DNA of 11,533 nucleotides from positions 1 to 11,533 of the forward strand of contig NZ_JALOCF010000086.1 of assembly GCF_023227905.1 (NCBI RefSeq). The letters are read 5' to 3'. Of the stretch, positions 1 to 5,499 are shown one piece after another (the first letter of the stretch is position 1; the number at the start of each line of letters is the position of its first letter). A model generated the notes under the pieces. It was not told where the DNA came from and did not search any database. It was given only the letters and a program-made list of their open reading frames with translations. This DNA is from Methylobacter sp. (lineage in GTDB: Bacteria > Pseudomonadota > Gammaproteobacteria > Methylococcales > Methylomonadaceae). A program made the position numbers and the translations under genes.

Positions 1-222
1 CCGGAAGGAGCCCAGTCGCTGCCGACTTTGATCAGGGTTCATGCGGATAATTCGCTGCCGGATAATGCCTTCGCGTCGGTAAAATATCGCGACTATTGGT
101 ATTGGATCGACGACCGCGACTTCAGGTCAAAGGGCGTCTTTTCGTTTCTCATGATCATTATGACGCTGGCGGAGAAAGGGGAGAAAGTTCCACTGCCGGT
201 TGTTACGATCCAGGGGAATTGA
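1..222 (+). CDS. C-terminal fragment of an unrecognised protein (5' end outside window)
   Basis: The reading frame is open from the first base and ends at TGA 220-222, giving the last 73 codons of a longer gene. A TTG at 28 could be read as a start, but the frame continues upstream of it, so this is most likely a truncated view of a larger gene. The visible tail has an aromatic and acidic motif (YRDYWYWIDDRDFRSKG) followed by a hydrophobic stretch (FSFLMIIMTLAEKGE) and a short PVVTIQGN end. I associate this kind of ending (a WIDDRD-type segment, then an FLM...LAE helix) with a conserved hypothetical family, but I cannot name it. No catalytic motif is visible. A strong hairpin follows 26 bases after the stop, which suggests the transcript ends here. 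Confidence is high that it codes and low on function. Confidence 0.6.
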   Translation, partial: PEGAQSLPTLIRVHADNSLPDNAFASVKYRDYWYWIDDRDFRSKGVFSFLMIIMTLAEKGEKVPLPVVTIQGN

Positions 223-248
223 GTAATAATCCAACGAATGCCCGGAAT

Positions 249-280
249 TGTCGGATTGCCACACGAGTGGCAATCCGACA
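249..280 (+). terminator. Hairpin terminator-like inverted repeat
   Basis: The arms GTCGGATTGCCAC (250-262) and GTGGCAATCCGAC (267-279) are perfectly complementary around a 4-base ACGA loop. A further T249-A280 pair makes a 14-bp stem. It lies between the stop at 222 and the next start at 324. The following sequence is only moderately T-rich (GCGCTGTTGTTAAT), so it is a weak match to a classical Rho-independent terminator. A transcript-stabilising stem is the alternative. Confidence 0.6.
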
Positions 281-323
281 GCGCTGTTGTTAATCAGAAA
301 TGTCCTAAGGAGTCGATACCTTC

Positions 324-1730
324 ATGAGCGCAGTGCATCAGCCTTCCTGTCCGGGTATCCATAGTTGGATTCCCAAAGTCGTTCTGCTACTCGCCTTGGC
401 CGTGGGTGTGAGCGGTTGCAATTTGCTTAAAAGTACTCTGGAATTGCCTGAAAAGGGCATCCGCTCCATGTTGTTGCTCGACCAGGAAAGCGGCGTGCCG
501 GATCCCGTCGAACTGCAATCCCAGTTGCTCCGGTTTGCAGACAATTCTATCGAATCGCTCAATCTCGCCATCGGCAAGTTGCAGCGAGAAGATGACAAGT
601 TCACCCGAAGCCGTACTCTGCTGATCCGCCGCATCACTATTACTAACGATATATTGGCCGTCGCCACCGGAGCCAACACTTATGCCAACCTCCTCGATAT
701 GGTTATCCTCGCCAGCTTGAACAGGATGAATGTCGAGGATTATTGGATACCAAAATACTATGGCGAATCGGCTAGACCTTATCTGCTTGCCTCTCAACAT
801 GTAGAGAAAGAGATTTGGCAGATCGCCGCGACGACGTTAAAAAAAGAACAGCTCTCTGAACTGCGCGCCGCAATCAAAACTTGGCACGAACAACGCCCGA
901 ATGTGCGGACGCCCGGTGATCTCGGATCGCTTAGCTTCGCGTCTGACGTCGCAGAGGTAACCCGCAGTTCACGCCCGGGGATAACCACTAGTGTTTTCAA
1001 TCTGCTCTCCATCGACCCCTTGGCGGGGCTGGACCCTGCCACTCGCGAACTGGCCAACACCCGGCTGTTCGCGGAACGCGGCTTGTTCATGACCAGACAC
1101 ATGCCGACCCTGATCCGCTGGGAAACCGAGTTGCTGGCCATAAATACGGCGGATATGCCGCAGATGGAAAAACTGCTGGCCAATACCACCCAATTGTCCG
1201 AATCGGCAGACCGGTTCAGCCAGACGGTGGAGCGCCTGCCCGGATTTATCAGCGCCGAGCGCCAACAGATCGTCCAAGCCCTGGACGCCCACCAGCCGGG
1301 ACTCACCAGCCTTGCCGCACAGACAGAGAAAGCACTAGACGCAGGCACACAGATGTCCAATGCGTCCACCGCAACTCTAAAGTACTTTCAAGATGTGGTT
1401 CGGCAACTTCAAGCCAGCCCATCGAACCCGAACGCCGAACCTTTCCGTATCAACGACTACACTGCCGCCGCAGCGCAGATCAATGCCACTGCGCAAGACT
1501 TGGTGAAATTGCTGCAAGCTTTCGACCAGACTCTGGCTCCCGGTAAGCTTGACGGACTGCCAGCCCGATTGGACGCGGTGCTCAGTCAAACCCAGGCCGG
1601 CGGCAAAGAATTGGTGGATTATACGTTCAGGCAAACCTTGTTTCTGGGTTTGATACTGATTGCTTCCGCATGCGCGATGGTGCTGGCTTCCGCTGTTGTT
1701 TTTTGGAGGTTGAAGAAGAAATTTGCTTAA
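324..1730 (+). CDS. Coiled-coil lipoprotein with C-terminal membrane anchor, unknown function
   Basis: 468 residues. The start ATG at 324 follows a CTAAGGAG ribosome site at 304-311. Residues 18-31 form a hydrophobic signal sequence ending in a lipobox (VSGC), with the lipidated cysteine at C32; Asn at +2 predicts outer-membrane sorting by the Lol rule. The middle is mostly helical, Gln/Leu/Ala rich and without recognisable catalytic motifs. Roughly residues 275-350 look like a long coiled coil. Residues about 438-461 form a second strongly hydrophobic segment, followed by the basic tail RLKKKFA, so the C-terminus should sit in the cytoplasm. Having a lipid anchor at one end and an inner-membrane helix at the other is unusual. 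The overall look recalls envelope-spanning or methyl-accepting-like stalks, but I see no signalling domain. No family name is offered. A weak hairpin after the stop suggests its own transcript. Confidence 0.85.
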   Translation: MSAVHQPSCPGIHSWIPKVVLLLALAVGVSGCNLLKSTLELPEKGIRSMLLLDQESGVPDPVELQSQLLRFADNSIESLNLAIGKLQREDDKFTRSRTLLIRRITITNDILAVATGANTYANLLDMVILASLNRMNVEDYWIPKYYGESARPYLLASQHVEKEIWQIAATTLKKEQLSELRAAIKTWHEQRPNVRTPGDLGSLSFASDVAEVTRSSRPGITTSVFNLLSIDPLAGLDPATRELANTRLFAERGLFMTRHMPTLIRWETELLAINTADMPQMEKLLANTTQLSESADRFSQTVERLPGFISAERQQIVQALDAHQPGLTSLAAQTEKALDAGTQMSNASTATLKYFQDVVRQLQASPSNPNAEPFRINDYTAAAAQINATAQDLVKLLQAFDQTLAPGKLDGLPARLDAVLSQTQAGGKELVDYTFRQTLFLGLILIASACAMVLASAVVFWRLKKKFA

Positions 1731-1765
1731 GCCATATGGATCAATAGCTGCAAAGCATAAGCCCT

Positions 1766-1797
1766 AGAACCCAAACATGGTTTCGCGCTACGGTTCT
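1766..1797 (+). terminator. Possible terminator hairpin after the 468-residue lipoprotein
   Basis: AGAACC (1766-1771) pairs with GGTTCT (1792-1797) across a 20-base loop. Inside the loop, AAAC and GTTT (1773-1783) can pair separately. The downstream sequence TGTAAATTTAAGTTTTTG is T-rich but interrupted. It lies between two + strand genes. The short outer stem makes this only a weak candidate. Confidence 0.3.
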
Positions 1798-1853
1798 TGT
1801 AAATTTAAGTTTTTGATGCCGTCAGATCGAATCTATCCGGAGTTTTACAGACA

Positions 1854-2627
1854 ATGCATTTCTATAAATTACCAACGCTCGTATTCCCCATGGCTCTTAC
1901 CCTGATCACGGCATGCGGCAGTACCTCCGGTGGCAATGTAACCGATATACCAGGTCACAGCAGTGCAAGCCGGGCATTGACGGAGAAAGACCTTGCCAAT
2001 GCAACTTACTGGATCAATGAATTGGGCACGTTTCATCTCGACAACGGCGAGTTTAACAGTCAGTACGGAGAAGGTGTGACGCAGAGGCATAAGGTCACTC
2101 TGGATAAGATCGCTTTCGGCGATCTGGATCATGACGGACTTACTGATGCGGCAGTCATTTTAGCATGGCAAAGCGGAGGTTCAGGTACGTTCAAGTCTCT
2201 GATGGCGATGCGGAATACCGGCAGTGCACCCCAACAGCAGGATGACATTTTACTGGGCGACCGTGTTCAGATCAGCGCATTATCGATTACCGCCAGTCAA
2301 GTCCACCTGGAAACGGTATCAAGCGGTCCACGTGATCCGGCGTGCTGTCCGAGTCAGCAGGTGAAACAAGTCTATATCCTCCATGACGGCAAGTGGACGC
2401 AAAGTGCGGATAAGATCACCGATTCGACTGTATCTACCGCTTCGAACGCGACATTTACCGGCATCGTCCGGAAATGGGAGCGTTTTGAGGACACATCGGA
2501 GTTGCAGCATTTCGTTATTGACGATCTCAACAAATACACGCTGATTTTTCTTCCGGACGGTACCTATCGGGTCAAAGCCGATTGTAACCGTATGCAATGG
2601 AAAACGGCTTTCAATATTTGCCACTAA
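1854..2627 (+). CDS. Lipoprotein with EF-hand-like loop and truncated META-like domain
   Basis: 257 residues. The start ATG at 1854 has CCGGAG at 1837-1842, a rather long spacing. The signal sequence ends in lipobox ITAC with C21, and Gly at +2 suggests outer-membrane targeting. Residues 49-185 resemble a recurring bacterial extracytoplasmic module: an ATYWINE strand, then FGDLDHDGLTDAAVIL with acidic residues D90, D92, D94 and D98 (DxDxDGxxD, a possible calcium-binding loop), then GGSGTF, LLGDRV and a C-C pair in the DPACCPSQQ segment. Residues about 201-247 look like the start of a META/HslJ-type domain (LIFLPDGTYRVKADCNR). That domain normally continues for some 40-60 residues after DCNR, but here the frame stops 11 codons later. 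A neighbouring frame reads NGKRLSIFATNQR, which looks like the missing next strand, so the end may be frameshifted or decayed. Family assignment rests on motif memory. Confidence 0.8.
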   Translation: MHFYKLPTLVFPMALTLITACGSTSGGNVTDIPGHSSASRALTEKDLANATYWINELGTFHLDNGEFNSQYGEGVTQRHKVTLDKIAFGDLDHDGLTDAAVILAWQSGGSGTFKSLMAMRNTGSAPQQQDDILLGDRVQISALSITASQVHLETVSSGPRDPACCPSQQVKQVYILHDGKWTQSADKITDSTVSTASNATFTGIVRKWERFEDTSELQHFVIDDLNKYTLIFLPDGTYRVKADCNRMQWKTAFNICH

Positions 2628-2719
2628 TCAGCGTTGAATTTTCCAGTCAAAAATGGCGTACGTAATAATATCAACATGATAGTGGGTAGGTACTGGTGTT
2701 GTAAAACTGGCAAAATTTA

Positions 2720-2744
2720 GACGCCGTTTTCCATAGTGGGCGTC
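2720..2744. repeat. Short inverted repeat in the region upstream of the activator gene
   Basis: GACGCC (2720-2725) and GGCGTC (2739-2744) form a 6-bp inverted repeat with a 13-base spacer. It sits about 45 bases upstream of the TATAAT at 2788. It could be a weak terminator for the upstream gene or an operator, and nothing in the sequence decides between them. Confidence 0.25.
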
Positions 2745-2763
2745 CATTCCATTACAAAACTTC

Positions 2764-2793
2764 TTACACCCTCCAGGAATGGTGTTTTATAAT
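2764..2793 (+). promoter_or_regulatory. Candidate sigma70 promoter for the sigma54 activator gene
   Basis: A perfect -10 hexamer TATAAT lies at 2788-2793, 33 bases before the GTG start. A poor -35 (TTACAC, 2764-2769) lies 18 bases upstream of it. The transcript would start near 2800 and give a leader of about 25 bases. The -10 is convincing and the -35 is weak, so an activator or an extended -10 mode is possible. Confidence 0.45.
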
Positions 2794-2825
2794 CATCGCT
2801 GGTAAATGTCAGCTTGTAGGTTTTC

Positions 2826-4799
2826 GTGATTGATCAAAACAATCCTTTAGTATTGAACGAGCTGGAACATCACTTGCGATTTCAGTCTCTATTGGCTGAG
2901 CTTTCAGCCGATTTCATGCGTATTTCCAGCGATACGGTCGATGACGTCATTCAAGAAAGTCTGCGCCGGATTGCGGAAAACCTGGATTTGGACCACATTG
3001 CCTTGGGTTTGTTAACCGAGGATGGGCAAGACTTTTACTCGAAGTATCAATACGCCAACAAATCCTGCGTAAAACCTTGGTTGAGTTCTTCCTTGATGTC
3101 GGAAGGACCCTACGTCACCAAGACTCTGCTGGCCGGTCAGCCTTTTATCATGCATGACGTCGAGAAATTGCCGCCCGAAGCCGCCATGGATAGAGAAGGA
3201 TTTCTTCGCTACGGCATCAGAGCGGACTTGGTATTTCCCATTATTGTCGGCGGTCATTTACGCGGTGGCATCGGCTTCGCCTCCTCGCGTCCGCGGCAAT
3301 GGCACGACAACGTCGTGCGCGGACTTGGTTTGATGTCCGATGTGTTTGCCAATGCGTTGGAGCGTAAACACAATTTGCAAGCGCTGCAAAGTCGGGAAGA
3401 ACAAATGCGACTGGCATCCGAGGCGGCCGATGTGGGGCTTTGGGTTTGGAATATTGCATCGGATACCATCTGGGCTACCGATAGGGCTCGGAAACTCTAT
3501 GGCGTATCGCCCGACGATGTACTGAATATGCAACGCTTTCTGGCCTGTCTGCATTCCGAAGATTGTGAACGTGTTAAAAACGTGGTGGAACAGGCGTTTC
3601 GAAACGGCGGCGACTTTAAGGAAGAATATCGGGTAGTGCATCCCGATGGTAGCGAACATTGGATCCGTGCTACCGGCAAATGCCGATTCAGTGACGCTGG
3701 TCAGCCTGAGCGCATGATGGGGGCTAGTTTAAATATAACTGAAAAGCGGCGCGCCAACGATGAACTCAAGGCTGCGCTGGCAGAAATTCAGAACCTGCAA
3801 GAAAGGATTCAGCAGGAAAATGTTTATTTGCGTGATGAAATAGCCGATCGCAAGGGCTCAAAAATCGTCAATGGTAGCGAGGTAATACGGCGTATCCTGG
3901 AGCAGGTGCCGCAGGTAGCGGCAACGCCGGCTTCGGTGCTGATCAGCGGGGAAACCGGCACCGGGAAAGAGTTGTTGGCGCGGGCCATACACGAAGCCAG
4001 TCCGCGAAAAAACCGCTCCATGATTCAAGTCAACTGTGCGGCCATCCCCGCCGCATTGATCGAAAGCGAACTGTTCGGCCGTGAAAAAGGCGCTTTCACC
4101 GGTGCGCTATCCAAGCAAATCGGGCGCTTCGAACTGGCCAACGGCTCGACCTTGTTTCTCGATGAGGTCGGCGAATTGCCCATGGAAGCCCAAGCCAAGC
4201 TGTTGCGGGTGTTACAGGAAAAGCAATTCGAGCGCCTTGGCAACCCAAAACCAATCAAGGTAGATGTTCGGATCATCGCTGCTACCAACCGCAACTTGTC
4301 TCAAGAAGTCGCCGAAGGCCGTTTTCGCGAAGATCTTTACTATCGCTTGAATGTTTTCCCTATGCAGATGCCGCCGTTGCGTGAGAGACGGGAAGACATA
4401 CCCAAGCTGGTCGAGGCTTTCGTCCAGGAGTTTGCCGCCGGCATGGATAAAAATATCGATGCGGTGGATAAAAATAGTTTGCAGAGCTTGTGCCGTTATG
4501 ACTGGCCCGGCAATATTCGTGAATTACGGAATGTCATCGAACGTGCCGTTATTCTGGCCAAAGGACCTGTTCTTAAAATTGCTTTGCCCGTCGATGGCTT
4601 GGGCACTGTAGCAATGTCCTCCACACCCAGTCTGGTTTCCCTGGAAGAAGTCGAACGCGAGCATATTTTGTATGTACTGGATGCTTGCGGCTGGCGAGTG
4701 CGCGGCCAAGGTGGCGCGGCCGCTATTCTGGGACTCAATCCCAACACGCTGGAGAGCCGTATGGCTAGGCTGGGCATACGGCGACCAAGTTCCGTTTAG
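2826..4799 (+). CDS. GAF-PAS sigma54-dependent transcriptional activator (FhlA/NorR-like layout)
   Basis: 657 residues, GTG start at 2826 with GTAGG at 2816-2820. An in-frame TAG at 2817 rules out an earlier start. Order of domains: a GAF-type sensor (about 20-180); a PAS domain (about 195-305) starting MRLASEAADVGLWVWN and ending ASLNITEKRRAN; a helical linker (about 310-340); and an AAA+ sigma54-interaction domain (about 347-575). The AAA+ domain has Walker A GETGTGKE at 375-382, the sigma54-contacting GAFTGA loop at 422-427, Walker B with D446 and E447, sensor AATNRN, and the arginine-finger stretch REDLYYR at 501-507. All catalytic elements are intact. The C-terminal Fis-type HTH (about 612-652, GGAAAILGLNPNTLESRMARLGI region) resembles the FhlA type. 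There is no receiver domain, so it should respond directly to a ligand or redox signal through GAF/PAS rather than to a kinase. A sigma54 promoter with an upstream palindrome immediately follows this gene and is the obvious target. Confidence 0.95.
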   Translation: MIDQNNPLVLNELEHHLRFQSLLAELSADFMRISSDTVDDVIQESLRRIAENLDLDHIALGLLTEDGQDFYSKYQYANKSCVKPWLSSSLMSEGPYVTKTLLAGQPFIMHDVEKLPPEAAMDREGFLRYGIRADLVFPIIVGGHLRGGIGFASSRPRQWHDNVVRGLGLMSDVFANALERKHNLQALQSREEQMRLASEAADVGLWVWNIASDTIWATDRARKLYGVSPDDVLNMQRFLACLHSEDCERVKNVVEQAFRNGGDFKEEYRVVHPDGSEHWIRATGKCRFSDAGQPERMMGASLNITEKRRANDELKAALAEIQNLQERIQQENVYLRDEIADRKGSKIVNGSEVIRRILEQVPQVAATPASVLISGETGTGKELLARAIHEASPRKNRSMIQVNCAAIPAALIESELFGREKGAFTGALSKQIGRFELANGSTLFLDEVGELPMEAQAKLLRVLQEKQFERLGNPKPIKVDVRIIAATNRNLSQEVAEGRFREDLYYRLNVFPMQMPPLRERREDIPKLVEAFVQEFAAGMDKNIDAVDKNSLQSLCRYDWPGNIRELRNVIERAVILAKGPVLKIALPVDGLGTVAMSSTPSLVSLEEVEREHILYVLDACGWRVRGQGGAAAILGLNPNTLESRMARLGIRRPSSV

Positions 4800-4810
4800 T
4801 ATTATTTCGG

Positions 4811-4837
4811 ATAAACCACGATATTTCGTGGGTTTAT
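4811..4837 (+). terminator. Hairpin after the activator gene
   Basis: ATAAACCACGA (4811-4821) pairs with TCGTGGGTTTAT (4826-4837) around a TATT loop. The match is complete except for one bulged G in the right arm. It starts 12 bases after the stop at 4799. A T-tract does not follow directly, so it may be a weak terminator. An operator for the downstream sigma54 promoter is the other reading. Confidence 0.45.
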
Positions 4838-4875
4838 AGGCGCGTAATACCCTGTCAATTTTCTTGGTATTTCTT

Positions 4876-4890
4876 GTAACAGACTGTTAC
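4876..4890. promoter_or_regulatory. Palindrome, candidate upstream activator site for the sigma54 activator
   Basis: GTAACA-GAC-TGTTAC is a perfect 6+6 dyad with a 3-base spacer. Its centre is about 72 bases upstream of the start site expected from the sigma54 promoter at 4930-4945. Dimeric enhancer-binding proteins with Fis-type HTH domains bind such dyads, and NorR sites also have a 3-base spacer. Only one clear copy is seen, whereas several are common for this class. Assignment to the neighbouring activator is inferred from position. Confidence 0.45.
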
Positions 4891-4929
4891 TTCAATAGTT
4901 TTTCTGTCTTGTTTTGTTTGGTCTTAAAG

Positions 4930-4945
4930 TGGCTCATATTCTGCT
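4930..4945 (+). promoter_or_regulatory. Sigma54 (-24/-12) promoter upstream of the ABM gene
   Basis: TGGC (4930-4933) and TGCT (4942-4945) are separated by 8 bases, giving the diagnostic GG-N10-GC spacing of a sigma54 promoter. It lies directly upstream of the gene at 4958 and downstream of a sigma54 activator gene, which strengthens the call. The expected start of transcription, about 12 bases past the GC, falls near 4955, so almost no leader would precede the ATG at 4958. Confidence 0.65.
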
Positions 4946-4957
4946 TTGAATTAAGTC

Positions 4958-5290
4958 ATGATCGAACTACACCTCTTACTCAGGGCGCCGCCCAATCAAA
5001 CCCGCAACTTGACCGCCGCTTTGCAAGCGTTGGCAAAAAGCGCGCGCACTTTGCAGGGGTGTATGAATGTCGAAGTTTACAAAAGCGTGGCTCGGCCTCG
5101 TTGCCTTTGTTATGACGAAGTTTGGGAATCAGAACAAGAATTGCGTCGTATGATTGCATCTCATCATTTCAGTCAGTTGGCTGCCTTGATGGAATTATCC
5201 AGCGAACCGCCGTCCTGCGAATTTCGCTTCATCAGTCAAACCTATGGACTCGGTTTTGCCGAGCAGGTTCGAGGTGATGACAATGTCTGA
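4958..5290 (+). CDS. ABM-fold protein (antibiotic-biosynthesis-monooxygenase / YgiN-like quinol monooxygenase superfamily)
   Basis: 110 residues, the usual length for a single-domain ABM protein. No signal peptide is present, so it is cytoplasmic. The pattern fits the dimeric alpha/beta barrel: first strand IELHLLLRAPP at the N-terminus, a helix rich in Leu and Ala (about 14-31), strand CMNVEVYKS, strand RCLCYDEVWES, the helix ELRRMIASHHFSQLAALMEL with the typical His-His-Phe, and the last strand SCEFRFISQT. Members of this fold oxidise quinols or aromatic compounds without cofactors, or act as small binding proteins; the substrate cannot be told from sequence. The first strand begins at residue 2, so the ATG at 4958 must be close to the true start even though no good ribosome site precedes it. 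The sigma54 promoter directly upstream implies control by the adjacent activator. Its stop overlaps the next small ORF. Confidence 0.8.
   Translation: MIELHLLLRAPPNQTRNLTAALQALAKSARTLQGCMNVEVYKSVARPRCLCYDEVWESEQELRRMIASHHFSQLAALMELSSEPPSCEFRFISQTYGLGFAEQVRGDDNV
5271..5278 (+). promoter_or_regulatory. Strong ribosome binding site for the 49-codon ORF
   Basis: GAGGTGAT matches eight consecutive bases of the ideal Shine-Dalgarno sequence and ends 4 bases before the ATG at 5283. It lies inside the end of the ABM gene, the arrangement expected for translational coupling. It is the best ribosome site I found in the window and the main reason to accept the small ORF. Confidence 0.55.
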
Positions 5291-5432
5291 AAGGCCACAT
5301 CCTTTAGTGAATGTATATCGTATTTCCCCAATTATTGCTGCGGCGATATTGAGCCTGACGCTATCGCCACACGGAATCGACGGGACCAGTGGCGAGGAAG
5401 TCTCCATTTTTTCGGCCGTTTTATGTGGCTAA
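5283..5432 (+). CDS. Putative small hydrophobic protein (49 residues), overlapping the ABM gene end
   Basis: ATG at 5283 overlaps the last 8 bases of the ABM gene, whose TGA is 5288-5290. The preceding ribosome site GAGGTGAT is excellent. The product begins MSERPHPLVNVYR, has a hydrophobic stretch ISPIIAAAILSLTLSP (about residues 14-29), then a polar tail ending SIFSAVLCG. This could be a single-pass inner-membrane peptide or an exported peptide. I recognise no family, and a 49-codon frame can occur by chance, so the case rests on the ribosome site and the overlap. It would be co-expressed from the sigma54 promoter at 4930-4945. The 67 bases between its stop and the DUF3300 start hold nothing definite beyond a short CCTG/CAGG dyad. 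Confidence 0.45.
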   Translation: MSERPHPLVNVYRISPIIAAAILSLTLSPHGIDGTSGEEVSIFSAVLCG

Positions 5433-5499
5433 AAACCTGTATGCAGGAAACCCTTCGTCTCCGTCGGGAATGCCGTCGACATAACCTAAGAGTGACAAG

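Noticed and set aside
794..1369. 191-codon antisense frame inside the 468-residue lipoprotein gene
   Set aside because: Shadow of the sense gene, with Ser/Arg/Cys-rich composition and no ribosome site or domain.
2709..2725. TGGCA motif upstream of the activator as a second sigma54 promoter
   Set aside because: The GC element at the required 10-base spacing is missing.
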